NCBI RefSeq assembly: GCF_042676085.1 | Contig: NZ_JBHTKH010000002.1 | Coordinates: 248,001-312,000 of the forward strand | Length of the DNA: 64,000 nt | Reading direction: 5' to 3' | From: Terrabacter terrigena | GTDB lineage: Bacteria; Actinomycetota; Actinomycetes; Actinomycetales; Dermatophilaceae | In this document: in pieces, positions 51,125 through 60,467 of the stretch | How the letters are laid out: the number at the start of each line of letters is the position of its first letter | Position numbering within the stretch: the first letter of the stretch is position 1 | The notes under the pieces: model-generated | Databases searched by the model: none | The model's input: only the letters and a program-made list of their open reading frames with translations | What the model was told of the DNA's origin: nothing | Position numbers and translations under genes: made by a program

Positions 51125-53101
51125 GTGAGCGAAGAGACGCTCGACAACCTCGTCCACGAGGGGCTGACCTTCCCGCCCCCGCCCGACTTCGCCGCGCAGG
51201 CGAACGGCACGGCAGACCTGTACGACAAGGCCGCCGCCGACCACGACGGCTTCTGGGCCGAGCAGGCCCGCACGTACCTGACGTGGAGCACGCCGTTCAC
51301 GCAGTCGCTCGACTGGAGCAACCCACCATTCGCGAAGTGGTTCGCCGACGGCGAGCTCAACGCCTGCGTCAACGCCGTCGACCGGCACGTCGAGGCCGGG
51401 CGGGGCGACAAGGTCGCGATCCACTTCGTCGGCGAGCCCGAGGGCGACACCCGCGACATCACCTACGCCGACCTCCACGCCGACGTGCAGCGCGCCGCCA
51501 ACGCGCTCGCCGACCTCGGCGTCGGCAAGGGCGACACCGTGGCGATCTACCTGCCGATGATCCCCGAGGCCGCCGTCGCGATGCTGGCCTGCGCCCGCCT
51601 GGGCGCGCCGCACTCGGTCGTCTTCGGCGGCTTCTCCGCGGAGGCCCTGCACTCGCGCATCGACGACGCCAAGGCGAAGGTCGTCATCACGGCCGACGGC
51701 GGCTACCGCCGCGGCGCGCCGTCGGCCCTCAAGCCGGCCGTCGACGCCGCCCTCGACCACGGCGACACCTCCGTCGAGAAGGTGCTCGTCGTCCGGCGGA
51801 CGGGCCAGGACACCGCATGGAACGACCGCGACCTCTGGTGGCACGAGGCGCTCGAGAAGGCCGCCCCCACGCACGAGGCCCAGGCCTTCGAGGCCGAGCA
51901 CCCGCTCTTCATCCTCTACACGTCGGGCACGACCGGTAAGCCGAAGGGCATCTTCCACACGACCGGCGGCTACCTCACCCAGGCGGCCTACACCAACGCC
52001 GTCGTGCACGACGTCCACCGCGACACCGACGTCTACTGGTGCACCGCCGACATCGGGTGGGTCACCGGCCACAGCTACATCGTCTACGGACCGCTCACCA
52101 ACGGCGTCACGCAGGTGATGTACGAAGGCACGCCGGACACCCCGCACCAGGGCCGCTGGTGGCAGATCGTGCAGGACTACAAGGTGACGATCCTCTACAC
52201 GGCCCCGACCGCCGTGCGCACCTTCATGAAGTGGGGCACCGACATCCCGGCGAAGTTCGACATGAGCTCGCTGCGCCTCCTCGGATCGGTCGGCGAGCCG
52301 ATCAACCCGGAGGCCTGGCTCTGGTACCACAAGCACATCGGCGGCGGCCGCGCCCCGATTGTCGACACGTGGTGGCAGACCGAGACCGGCGCGATCATGA
52401 TCAGCCCGCTGCCGGGCGTCACGACCCTCGAGCCCGGCTCGGCCCAGAAGCCGATCCCCGGCATCAGCGCCGAGATCCTCGACGACGAGGGCAAGCCGTT
52501 CACGACGCCCGAGCAGGTCGGCTACCTCGTGCTGACCAAGCCGTGGCCGTCGATGCTGCGCGGCATCTGGGGCGACCCGGAGCGCTACAAGGAGACGTAC
52601 TGGTCGCGGTTCGGCGAGAAGTACTACTTCGCCGGCGACGGCGCGAAGTACGACGCCGACGGCAACATCTGGCTGCTCGGCCGCGTCGACGACGTCATGA
52701 ACGTCTCGGGCCACCGCCTGTCGACGGCCGAGATCGAGTCGGCCCTCGTCTCGCACCCGAAGGTCGCCGAGGCCGCGGTCGTCGGCGCCAACGACGACAC
52801 GACGGGCCAGGCGGTCTGCGCGTTCGTCATCCTGCGCCAGGAGGCGGTCGGCGAGGCCGACGAGGCGGGCGAGGGCAAGGACCTCGTGCAGGAGCTGCGC
52901 AACCACGTGGCCAAGGAGATCGGCCCCATCGCCAAGCCGCGCTCGATCATGATCGTCAGCGAGCTGCCCAAGACCCGCTCCGGCAAGATCATGCGCCGTC
53001 TGCTGCGTGACGTCGCTGAGGGGCGCGAGGTGGGCGACGTCACGACGCTCGCCGACAGCTCGGTCATGGACCTCATCAAGACGGGCATGGCGAAGGACTG
53101 A
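51125..53101 (+). CDS. acsA: Acetyl-CoA synthetase (AMP-forming)
   Basis: A 658-residue enzyme making acetyl-CoA from acetate, ATP and CoA via acetyl-AMP. ATP motif YTSGTTGKPKGI (~residue 265), WWQTETGA (~415), hinge LGRVDDVMNVSGHR and the C-terminal acetylatable lysine in TRSGKIMRRLLRD (~620) are present. Length is typical. GTG 51125 has GAAAGGG upstream at ~51110; ATG 51107 is an alternative. M. tuberculosis acs also lies downstream of the Tad cluster. Confidence 0.95.
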   Translation: MSEETLDNLVHEGLTFPPPPDFAAQANGTADLYDKAAADHDGFWAEQARTYLTWSTPFTQSLDWSNPPFAKWFADGELNACVNAVDRHVEAGRGDKVAIHFVGEPEGDTRDITYADLHADVQRAANALADLGVGKGDTVAIYLPMIPEAAVAMLACARLGAPHSVVFGGFSAEALHSRIDDAKAKVVITADGGYRRGAPSALKPAVDAALDHGDTSVEKVLVVRRTGQDTAWNDRDLWWHEALEKAAPTHEAQAFEAEHPLFILYTSGTTGKPKGIFHTTGGYLTQAAYTNAVVHDVHRDTDVYWCTADIGWVTGHSYIVYGPLTNGVTQVMYEGTPDTPHQGRWWQIVQDYKVTILYTAPTAVRTFMKWGTDIPAKFDMSSLRLLGSVGEPINPEAWLWYHKHIGGGRAPIVDTWWQTETGAIMISPLPGVTTLEPGSAQKPIPGISAEILDDEGKPFTTPEQVGYLVLTKPWPSMLRGIWGDPERYKETYWSRFGEKYYFAGDGAKYDADGNIWLLGRVDDVMNVSGHRLSTAEIESALVSHPKVAEAAVVGANDDTTGQAVCAFVILRQEAVGEADEAGEGKDLVQELRNHVAKEIGPIAKPRSIMIVSELPKTRSGKIMRRLLRDVAEGREVGDVTTLADSSVMDLIKTGMAKD

Positions 53102-53146
53102 CCTCGAGGCATCCATCCGCCCGAACGGACAAACCCCAGCACGTAT

Positions 53147-53181
53147 GCCGCCCGCCTCGCCTTCGTGGTGAGGCGGGCGGC
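53147..53181 (+). terminator. Terminator after acsA, octamer at stem base
   Basis: GCCGCCCGCCTCGCC (53147-53161) pairs with GGTGAGGCGGGCGGC (53167-53181) with one G-T pair and loop TTCGT. The GTATGCCG octamer (53144-53151) forms the base, as at 58524. Confidence 0.85.
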
Positions 53182-53250
53182 CGCGCGTGGTGCGGTCGAG
53201 GTGGTCCCCCGCGGCGGGGCGCGGGGCGCTGCCCCGAACCCGCCCGGGGG

Positions 53251-54447
53251 TCAGGGTCGGCGCACCCAGCCGCGCTCGGCGGCAGCCCACCCGAGCTGGA
53301 TGCGCGTCGTCGCGCCGGTCGCGTCCAGGAGTGAACGCACCCGCCGCTGCACGGTGCGCAGCCCCACGTCGAGCTGCTTGGCCACGCGCACGTCGGAGGC
53401 ACCGGCGATGAGCAGCGACAGGACCTGGAGGTCGAGCTCGTCGGGCCCGGGCCGCGCCTCGACGACGTCGTCGGCGCCCGGGGTCGCCAGCACGAGCGGC
53501 CACGCGTCGCGCCAGACCGAGTCGAAGAGGGCCACGAGGGAGCGCATCAGGCCGGCCGCATGCAGCACGAGCGCGGCCGGCTCCGCGCCGTCGGCGTCCA
53601 GCGGGACCATCGCCGTGCGCCCGTCGGCGATGACGAGCTTCGTCGGCACCCGTTCGACGACGCGCACCTCCTCGTCGCGGCGCAGCACCGCGGCGACGTT
53701 GGCCTGCGCCTCGCGCTCGAGCACGTCGCGCTCGAGGACGACCCGGTAGCGCACGCCGCGGGCCGTCGCGATGTCCTCGGCGGCGTTCTCGTCGGCCGTC
53801 ACGACGGCGGGCCGGTCGGTGACGAACGCACAGACCTCGTCGACCGCGCCGAGCTGGAGCTGGTGGAAGCGCTGGCCCACCGCGTGCGACCCGACGACGA
53901 CCTCGACGAGGTCCTGCACGCCCGAGGCGGCCTCGGTGCGGTGCATCTCCGCGAGCCGGGCGGAGGCGAGCTCGGCGACCTCCAGCTCGTGCCGCCGGTC
54001 GTTGACGAGGGCCCGCAGGGCGACGCCGGGCGGCGCGGCGACCCACCGTCCCGGCGTCGCCGCGGACCTGGCGACGAGACCGCGCTGCTCGAGGGCGACG
54101 ACGACCTCCTCGGCCTGCAGCTCGGTGAGGTTGGAGCGCCGGGCGAGGTCGTCGAGGCCCATTGCCCCACGGGCGACGAGCGTTCGGTAGAGCACCGCCT
54201 CCTCGGCCGAGAAGCCAAGCGGCGCAAGGGCCTTCGCATCCATTCCGTATGTCGTGTCCGTCCCGGGCAGTGCGCCGAGCTGGGGCGCGGCGTCAGTGTC
54301 GTCGGTCGAGGCGGCGGGCAGCGGCGGGGCGGCCCCTCCTGCGGCTTCGTGTGCCGTCTCGCGTGCCGTCTCGCGTGCCGTCTCGCGTGCCGCCTCGTGT
54401 GCCGGCTCGCGTGCCGTCGCGTGTGCCGTCTCTTCCGGCTCGCCCAT
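53251..54447 (-). CDS. TrmB-type plus LuxR-type HTH regulator
   Basis: A 398-residue regulator. A repeat-rich Ala/Glu/Arg N-terminus (REPAHEAARETARETARE) precedes a TrmB-like winged helix (LAPLGFSAEEAVLYRTLV ... LTELQAEEVVVALEQRGLV, ~70-135). A middle effector-like domain follows. A C-terminal LuxR/GerE-type HTH (DELDLQVLSLLIAGASDVRV) ends it. ATG 54447 has GGGAGG 7 nt upstream. Divergent from the large subtilase gene with a 233-bp spacer, it may regulate it. Confidence 0.82.
   Translation of the reverse strand: MGEPEETAHATAREPAHEAARETARETARETAHEAAGGAAPPLPAASTDDTDAAPQLGALPGTDTTYGMDAKALAPLGFSAEEAVLYRTLVARGAMGLDDLARRSNLTELQAEEVVVALEQRGLVARSAATPGRWVAAPPGVALRALVNDRRHELEVAELASARLAEMHRTEAASGVQDLVEVVVGSHAVGQRFHQLQLGAVDEVCAFVTDRPAVVTADENAAEDIATARGVRYRVVLERDVLEREAQANVAAVLRRDEEVRVVERVPTKLVIADGRTAMVPLDADGAEPAALVLHAAGLMRSLVALFDSVWRDAWPLVLATPGADDVVEARPGPDELDLQVLSLLIAGASDVRVAKQLDVGLRTVQRRVRSLLDATGATTRIQLGWAAAERGWVRRP
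54351..54434 (-). repeat. Seven tandem 12-bp coding repeats (ETAR/A type)
   Basis: Seven consecutive 12-bp units of GTGCCGTCTCGC (plus-strand reading) lie at 54351-54434, the first three identical. They encode the Ala/Arg/Glu/Thr repeats at the N-terminus of the regulator. Confidence 0.8.
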
Positions 54448-54608
54448 CGTGACCTCCCGCGCGGCTGACGTCGCGAGCCACCGGTGGCGGGGCCCCGCCA
54501 TGGCGCACTCCCGCCTGCCCACAGTCTGTCCGACCGGTCGCCGGTTCGGCACGCTGGGCCGCGGACGGCGAGCTCCCACCGGTGCCGTCCGCTCCCCCAC
54601 CCCAGAGC

Positions 54609-54666
54609 TGCGCGGGCCCGATCAGGCGGGCCCGCGCACCCACCCCACCCCACCCCACCCCACCCC
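54609..54666. promoter_or_regulatory. 12-bp hairpin followed by (CCCCA)n tract, G-quadruplex-capable on minus strand
   Basis: GCGCGGGCCCG (54610-54620) and CGGGCCCGCGC (54627-54637) with an outer T-A pair form a perfect stem. Five CCCCA-type 5-bp units follow (54640-54666), so the minus strand reads TGGGG repeats. It ends 14 nt before the subtilase ATG, just upstream of GGAGG, and so lies in that gene's 5' UTR or promoter. Confidence 0.6.
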
Positions 54667-54680
54667 CTTTCGGAGGACCC

Positions 54681-57600
54681 ATGCGCCCGAACTGGCGTAC
54701 CACCCTGGGAGCGGCGACCGTCGCCGTCCTGGCCGCGACAGCGGCCGCTCCCACCTCTGCCTTCGGGCAGGGGACGAGCGACCGCGACCGACCGATCGTC
54801 GGCTCAGCGGCCGCCACCACGAGCACCAGGCCCGCGACCTCGTCGCCGCGGACCGTCACCCTCGTCACGGGCGACCGGGTGCTCGTCACCGGCGCCGGGA
54901 CCGACTCCCCCGGCGTCACGGTGCTGCCTGGGGACGACGGCTCGGTGCCGCTCGTCGAGACCCGGCGCGTCGGCAAGGACGTCTACGTCTATCCGGCCGA
55001 TGCGGCGTCCGTCATCGCTTCGGGCAGCGTCGACGAGGAGCTCTTCAACGTGACGGGCCTGGTCACGATGGGCTACGACGACGCGAGCACGAAGACCCTG
55101 CCGGTCATCGCGCGCTACTCGTCCGCGGTCGACGTGGCCCGCTCGGCGCCGGTCACACCGAAGGGCGCGGCAAGGGTGCGCACCCTGCGCTCGGTGGACG
55201 GGGTCGCGATGAAGGCCGACAAGGCGCGGGCACGCGAGTTCTGGGCCGACGCGACGAGCCGGTCGAGCGCCGCTGGGGCACGGCTGCAGAAGCTGTGGCT
55301 CGACGGCAAGGTACGCAAGAGCCTCGACCAGTCGACGAAGCAGGTCAACGCCCCGCAGGCGTGGGCGCTGGGCCTGACCGGCACCGGGACCAAGGTCGCC
55401 GTGCTCGACACCGGCGCGGACGCCCAGCACCCGGACCTCGCCGGCCGGATCACCGGCTCGCAGGACTTCACCGACTCGCCGGGCGGCGCACTCTCCGACG
55501 TGGACGGCCACGGCACGCACACCGCCTCGACCGTGGGCGGCTCCGGCGCGGCCAGCGGCGGGGCCAGGAAGGGCGTCGCCCCGGACACCGACCTGCTCAT
55601 CGGCAAGGTGCTCGACGACTACGGCTCGGGCTCGTACTCCCAGATCGTCGCCGGCATGGAGTGGGCCGTCGCCCAGCACGCCGACGTCGTGTCGATGAGC
55701 CTCGGCGCGCCCGGCGACCCGGGCCAGTGCGACGACCCGATCGCCACGGCCGCCCAGGACCTCTCGACGTCGAGCACGAGCCTCTTCGTCATCGCCGCCG
55801 GCAACAGCGGCCCCGGCAACAACACCGTCTCGACCCCGGCCTGCGCGCCCGCATCGCTCGCGGTCGGCGCCGTCGACCGCGACGACGCGACGGCATACTT
55901 CTCGAGCCGCGGCCCGGTCGCGAACACGCACGTGCTCAAGCCCGAGATCGCAGCGCCCGGCGTCGGCATCTCGGCTGCGCGTTCGGGTGGCCGCGGCGAC
56001 GACGCCTACATCGGAATGTCGGGCACCTCGATGGCCACGCCGCACGTCGCGGGCGCTGCCGCCATCGTCAAGCAGGCCCACCCGACGTGGACCGGTGCAC
56101 AGGTCAAGGCCGCGCTGGTGTCGTCGGCCGACCCGTCGATCCCGGGCGACGTGCGCCAGGTCGGCGCAGGGAGGCTCGACGTGCTCGCCGCCGTCAAGGA
56201 GCCGGTGACGAGCTCTGCGGTGCAAGGCGGTTCGTTCGCCTGGCCACACACCGCCGCGCAGACCACGAAGGTCGACGTGCCCTACACGAACCTGTCGGGC
56301 ACCCCCGTCACCCTCCGTCTCGCCGTGACCCGCGTGACCGGTGACGACGGCACCGCGGTGCGCTCCACCGTCGCGACGCTCGCTGCCACGACCGTCACGG
56401 TCCCGGCCGGCGCCACCCGCTCCGTGCCACTCGCCCTCACGCCGGCGGCCAAGCTCGGCGCCGCGCAGTACGGCGACCTGACCGGTCGCGTCGTGGCCAC
56501 GGACGCGACGAGCGGCAGTGAGGTCGTCTCGACGCCCTTCTCCCTGTACGTGGCGCCGCAGACGGTGTCGCTGACGATCAAGATGGTCGACCGGCTCGGC
56601 CGGCCGGCTGCTGGCGCCTCGACGGTCGACGTCATCAACACGGACTCGCCCAAGGGCGAGCGCCGTTACAACGAGGGCCAGTCCGCCTTGACGTATGCCG
56701 TCCGACCCGGCACGTACCTGTTGTCCGGCTACGTCCAGTCCCCCGACTCGGAGACCTCGAACGTGCTCGGGTCGATCGCGTACTTCGCCCGCCCGCAGAT
56801 GACCATCTCGGGTGACACGACGGTGACGTTCGACGCGACGAAGGCGCACCGCATCGACGTCAGGACCGACCGTCCGAGCGAGGCTCGCGCATCGGTGCTG
56901 TCGTTCACGCGCAGGTGGGACGACTTCTGGATCCACTCCGGCTCGATGACCGGCGGATCCGGCCTGGGCGCCCTCTACGCCGACGTGCAGGGCACCGCCA
57001 AGGACGGCACGTGGGAGTTCGGAACGTGGTCGCGACGCTATGCCCCGGCCGTCGCCTCCATGTCGGTCACCGGCGGCCCGGCGCTGCACCCGATCGCCCC
57101 GGACAAGACCGCAGCGGGTCTCGACGGGACCGCCGGCGCGCCGGTCGTCGATGCCGGTGCGGGCACTGCCGCCGACCTCACGGCCGCGAGGGTCAAGGAC
57201 AAGGTCGCGCTCGTGCGCCTGCCGTCCGAGACCGGCAACCTCACCTCGGCGATGACGAACCTCGTCAACGGCTCGGGCGCCAAGGCCGTGCTGCTCTACC
57301 GCCCCGCTGAGGGCCGTTGGGCGCCCAGCACGGGCTTCCAGCCGGTCTCGGTCGCGGCGTACTCGCTGCCGATGGTCGAGGGTGACGCGCTCAAGGCCCG
57401 CCTCGCGGCGGCACCGGGTGGCGAGGTCCCGCTCAGGTGGACGGCGACGGCGCGCAGCCCGTACGTCTACAACCTCGGCTTCACGCAGTCGACGCCGTTC
57501 ACCGACGACAAGACCTACGTCGTCCAGGACCGCAAGCTCGGGCGCACCGACGCCAGGTACACGGCCATGGGCCTCGACACGGCGTTCCTCGACCACGTGC

Positions 57601-58487
57601 AGGCCGACCGTCCGGACGGCACCAGCCTCGGCGTCTCGAACTTCGAGGCCCTCCCCGTTCCGGGCACACGAACGGAGTACTACACCGACGGCGGCACGCA
57701 GTGGTCGCAGCTCGTCATCTCGAGCTTCCCTTTCGGCGAGGCGATGCTCGGGACGAAGCACACCTACCCCGCGGGCTCGGTGCGCTCCGAGGCCTGGCAC
57801 GGCGGCATCGTCGGACCGACCGCGATCCAGGACGAGAACGGCGTCGAGCAGCTGACGGCCGAGCGCCAGGGCGGCCTCATGGGCTTCGCGCCGCAGATGT
57901 ACGGCGACGACTGGGGCCACGTGGCCGTGCCGGGCTCGTTCGGCGACGCCGGCAGTCTCGAGCTGAGTCGTGACGGCGAGGTGATCGGCAGGAGCGCCTG
58001 GACCTCGGGCGTCTTCGAGGTGCCCGCCGAGGACTCCGCCTACGCACTGACGCTGCGTCAGTCGAAGTTCCCGTCGTCGGCGCCGTTCTGGAAGCGCTCG
58101 ACCCAGGTGACGACGACGTGGGGCTTCCGCTCGGCCCTCGAGCCGGACGTCTTCTCGCGCGGCCTGCCGCTGCTCTTCCCGCGGGTCAGCCTGCCCGAGG
58201 ACGGCCTGAAGACGCTGCCGGCCGTCGCCGGTCAGGTCCTGCCGATCCGGGTGACCGGCCACGCGGGCTACCAGCCGGGCGAGGTCGTCGCGGCGGCGTT
58301 CGCCGTGTCCTACGACGGTGGCTCGACGTGGGTCGACGTCCCCGTCACGCACAACGACGGCGCGTGGAGCGCGGTCGTCGACCACACGGGCGCGGCCGGC
58401 AGGACCGTCGCGACCCGGGTGAGTGTCACCGACAGCAAGGGAGCGTCCGTCACACAGACGGTGCAGGCCGCGTACGCCGTGCGCTGA
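54681..58487 (+). CDS. Large secreted S8 subtilisin-family serine protease
   Basis: A 1268-residue exported protease. The signal peptide is MRPNWRTTLGAATVAVLAAT and on to ~30, followed by a ~200-residue propeptide. Triad: Asp in VAVLDTGADAQHPDL (~243), His in DGHGTHTAS (~276), Ser in SGTSMATPHVAG (~448); Asn in IAAGNSGPGN is the oxyanion residue. Beyond the catalytic domain lie ~750 residues of beta-rich domains (Fn3-like, PA-like around ~830-920). GGAGGACCC precedes ATG 54681. It is distinct from the subtilase at 31876, which has a PA insert and the GIWPES block. Confidence 0.93.
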   Translation: MRPNWRTTLGAATVAVLAATAAAPTSAFGQGTSDRDRPIVGSAAATTSTRPATSSPRTVTLVTGDRVLVTGAGTDSPGVTVLPGDDGSVPLVETRRVGKDVYVYPADAASVIASGSVDEELFNVTGLVTMGYDDASTKTLPVIARYSSAVDVARSAPVTPKGAARVRTLRSVDGVAMKADKARAREFWADATSRSSAAGARLQKLWLDGKVRKSLDQSTKQVNAPQAWALGLTGTGTKVAVLDTGADAQHPDLAGRITGSQDFTDSPGGALSDVDGHGTHTASTVGGSGAASGGARKGVAPDTDLLIGKVLDDYGSGSYSQIVAGMEWAVAQHADVVSMSLGAPGDPGQCDDPIATAAQDLSTSSTSLFVIAAGNSGPGNNTVSTPACAPASLAVGAVDRDDATAYFSSRGPVANTHVLKPEIAAPGVGISAARSGGRGDDAYIGMSGTSMATPHVAGAAAIVKQAHPTWTGAQVKAALVSSADPSIPGDVRQVGAGRLDVLAAVKEPVTSSAVQGGSFAWPHTAAQTTKVDVPYTNLSGTPVTLRLAVTRVTGDDGTAVRSTVATLAATTVTVPAGATRSVPLALTPAAKLGAAQYGDLTGRVVATDATSGSEVVSTPFSLYVAPQTVSLTIKMVDRLGRPAAGASTVDVINTDSPKGERRYNEGQSALTYAVRPGTYLLSGYVQSPDSETSNVLGSIAYFARPQMTISGDTTVTFDATKAHRIDVRTDRPSEARASVLSFTRRWDDFWIHSGSMTGGSGLGALYADVQGTAKDGTWEFGTWSRRYAPAVASMSVTGGPALHPIAPDKTAAGLDGTAGAPVVDAGAGTAADLTAARVKDKVALVRLPSETGNLTSAMTNLVNGSGAKAVLLYRPAEGRWAPSTGFQPVSVAAYSLPMVEGDALKARLAAAPGGEVPLRWTATARSPYVYNLGFTQSTPFTDDKTYVVQDRKLGRTDARYTAMGLDTAFLDHVQADRPDGTSLGVSNFEALPVPGTRTEYYTDGGTQWSQLVISSFPFGEAMLGTKHTYPAGSVRSEAWHGGIVGPTAIQDENGVEQLTAERQGGLMGFAPQMYGDDWGHVAVPGSFGDAGSLELSRDGEVIGRSAWTSGVFEVPAEDSAYALTLRQSKFPSSAPFWKRSTQVTTTWGFRSALEPDVFSRGLPLLFPRVSLPEDGLKTLPAVAGQVLPIRVTGHAGYQPGEVVAAAFAVSYDGGSTWVDVPVTHNDGAWSAVVDHTGAAGRTVATRVSVTDSKGASVTQTVQAAYAVR

Positions 58488-58526
58488 GCTTCTCCGATGT
58501 CCGGCGACGACGCCGGAGCAACGTAT

Positions 58527-58561
58527 GCCGCCCGCCCCGCACACTCCGCGGGGCGGGCGGC
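58527..58561 (+). terminator. Terminator after the large subtilase
   Basis: GCCGCCCGCCCCGC (58527-58540) pairs perfectly with GCGGGGCGGGCGGC (58548-58561), loop ACACTCC. The base again carries GTATGCCG (58524-58531), and the first 10 bases of the left arm are identical to those of the terminator at 53147. Confidence 0.88.
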
Positions 58562-58715
58562 GTGCGTCTCGGACCCTTCGCTCTGTGGCGGGCACCGGGC
58601 GCGCGCCTCGGACCCCGGGCGCGCGTCTCGGGCCGCGCGCGCTCTGGGACGAACGCGGGGCGTGCGTCTCGGGCCGCGCGCTCTGCGGCGGCGCCCTGCG
58701 CGCGTCTCGGACCCC
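58561..58715. repeat. Five degenerate copies of GCGYCTCGGRCC, some followed by GCTCTG
   Basis: Copies lie near 58564, 58603, 58622, 58664 and 58702 with irregular 19-42 bp spacing, in the non-coding spacer between the subtilase terminator and the minus-strand HNH gene. It is not a CRISPR, because spacing is irregular and intervening sequence is related. Confidence 0.65.
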
Positions 58716-58747
58716 GCGCGCATCGAGCGGGGTGCGGGGCGCGAACG

Positions 58748-59986
58748 CTAGACGTGCCAGGTGACTCCCGTCGCCGTCACCCTGGCCGTCAACCCTCTCC
58801 GGTGGACCACGGTGTGGTGGCGCCCGCAGAGGAGGGCGCCGTTCGTGAGGTCGGTGCAGCCACCGTGCAGCCAGTGCACGACGTGGTGGGCGTCGCACCA
58901 CATCGGGGGCACCGTGCAGCCCGGGAACGAGCAGCCACCGTCGCGGACGGCCAGGGCTCGACGCTGCGCGGGGCTGAACAGCCGCCTGGTGTGGCCGAGG
59001 TCGAGCACCTCGGACCGTGCGCCGAGGACCATGGGGACGACGCCCGCCTCACAGGCGAGCCGGCGCACCGCCGACGGGGAGAGCGCGGCGTCGGAGTCGA
59101 GCAGGCCTGCACCACGGACCTTCTCGAGCAGGGCGTCGAGGGACATCGTCACGACGAGTGTGGTGCGGGGCGAGCGAGTCACCCCCTCGGGCGCGGCCAC
59201 GCCCCGGCCCACGATCTCGAGGAGCGCATCGGCACGTCGGGTTGCCGGGGTGCGCGGGTCGATCTCACCGGCGCCACCGTCGAGGCAGAGGTCGGGGCGC
59301 GGCGCCGAGAGCGCGTCGACCGCCGACTCGACGACCGCCGCTCCCTCAGGGTCGAGGCGCAGCTCGAAGACCGAGAAGCCGGCGGAGGACCGCACCCTGC
59401 GGAAGGAGCGCCCCAGCCGCAGCCCGGCCTCCTCGGACTCGAGCGCGGCCGGCGGCTTGAGGGTGGCGCGCGCGTGGGAGATGAGTCGCGCCAGCTCGCG
59501 ACGGTCGAGCACGTCGCACGCCTCGACCATCGAGTCGACGACCGCGGCCAGGTGGTCGGGGTCGGCGACGCGGACCACGTCGTCGTGGAAGCGGACGATC
59601 GCGGCCGCGTGGGCGACGGGCACCTCGGAGGCACAGACCCGCTCGGCCAGCCGGGCCCACCGCGGCTCGTTCATCGCGGTCGCCACACGGGTGACTGCGG
59701 CCGCCTCGGGGCCGTCGAGACCCGTGTCGACGTGGGTGCGCAGCCAGTCGGTGCGCGAGAGCCCGTCGTCGGCGCCGAGCCCGCGCGAGTCCGCCTCGGC
59801 CGCCAGCACGGCGGTGAGGGACTGGCTCAGCTGGCGCACCTGCTGGGCGTGGCCGATGACCGCGCCGACCTCGGCCTCGGGCAGCGACCAGGTCGGGAAG
59901 TCGCGGGTGAGGTCACGGAGCGTGTCGGCCATCGAACGCAGCACGTCGACCAGGCTCTCGGTCTCCAGCACGGCTGCCGTCCTCAT
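58748..59986 (-). CDS. DUF222 / HNH endonuclease-domain protein (13E12 family)
   Basis: A 412-residue protein common in multiple copies in actinobacteria. DUF222 spans ~20-300. The C-terminal HNH motif is CSFPGCTVPPMWCDAHHVVH and on to LCGRHHTVVH, with all zinc and catalytic residues. Function is uncertain, with nicking or mobile-element roles proposed. ATG 59986 is chosen; the TACAGT -10-like box 7 nt upstream suggests a leaderless mRNA. Divergent from the ribbon-helix-helix gene. Confidence 0.85.
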   Translation of the reverse strand: MRTAAVLETESLVDVLRSMADTLRDLTRDFPTWSLPEAEVGAVIGHAQQVRQLSQSLTAVLAAEADSRGLGADDGLSRTDWLRTHVDTGLDGPEAAAVTRVATAMNEPRWARLAERVCASEVPVAHAAAIVRFHDDVVRVADPDHLAAVVDSMVEACDVLDRRELARLISHARATLKPPAALESEEAGLRLGRSFRRVRSSAGFSVFELRLDPEGAAVVESAVDALSAPRPDLCLDGGAGEIDPRTPATRRADALLEIVGRGVAAPEGVTRSPRTTLVVTMSLDALLEKVRGAGLLDSDAALSPSAVRRLACEAGVVPMVLGARSEVLDLGHTRRLFSPAQRRALAVRDGGCSFPGCTVPPMWCDAHHVVHWLHGGCTDLTNGALLCGRHHTVVHRRGLTARVTATGVTWHV

Positions 59987-60047
59987 GCAGACCACTGTAG
60001 AGTCGACCACTGACAATGCATGACGTCGTCACACCTGGAGGAGCTTC

Positions 60048-60353
60048 GTGCCCGAGACCGCCAAACCGGCCGACCGCACCAAGGTGCTGTCGGTCCGCCT
60101 CACCAGCGAGGAGTTCGACGCCCTGTCCGAACGAGCGACCGAGGTCGGGGTCGGCCCGTCGACCCTCGCGCGCACCCTGGTCCGTCGAGGGCTCGCGATC
60201 GGCACGTCCGACACGGCGGGCGCCTCGGCTCCGTCGAGCCACCCCGACACGGCTGCGCCGTCGAGCGCTTCCCTGTCGCCCCTCGAGGCCCAGCTGGTCG
60301 CCGGCCTCGCCGCTCGCATCGAGGTGCTCGAGAGATGGGTGGCCGAGCACTGA
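60048..60353 (+). CDS. Ribbon-helix-helix (CopG/Arc-type) DNA-binding protein
   Basis: A 101-residue protein. VLSVRLTSEEFDALSERATE and SSTLARTLVRRGL pattern (residues ~13-48) fits a beta-strand plus two helices of the RHH fold. The remainder is a Ser/Ala/Pro linker and a C-terminal amphipathic helix (LVAGLAARIEVLERWVAEH). GTG 60048 follows GGAGGAGC. It is divergent from the HNH gene; no toxin gene follows, so an antitoxin role is unsupported. Confidence 0.7.
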   Translation: MPETAKPADRTKVLSVRLTSEEFDALSERATEVGVGPSTLARTLVRRGLAIGTSDTAGASAPSSHPDTAAPSSASLSPLEAQLVAGLAARIEVLERWVAEH

Positions 60354-60467
60354 TCCCGCACGTAGAGGGGGCGGACGGCATACGGAAGGTGGAGGACGGC
60401 ATACGCCAGCAGGCGAAGACGACCGAGCCCGTGTCGCCCGCCCGGCCCGACCCACTACCGTCGGGGG

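Noticed and set aside
58561..58715. CRISPR or attachment-site array
   Set aside because: Repeat core is 12 bp, spacing irregular and intervening sequence itself repetitive; no integrase or cas gene nearby.
54804..58901. 1365-codon minus-strand frame opposite the large subtilase
   Set aside because: Opposite a protease with complete catalytic triad; no recognisable domain.
58748..60353. Toxin-antitoxin pair of HNH protein and RHH protein
   Set aside because: The genes are divergent and the HNH/DUF222 family is common and not a typical toxin; no antitoxin-like overlap.
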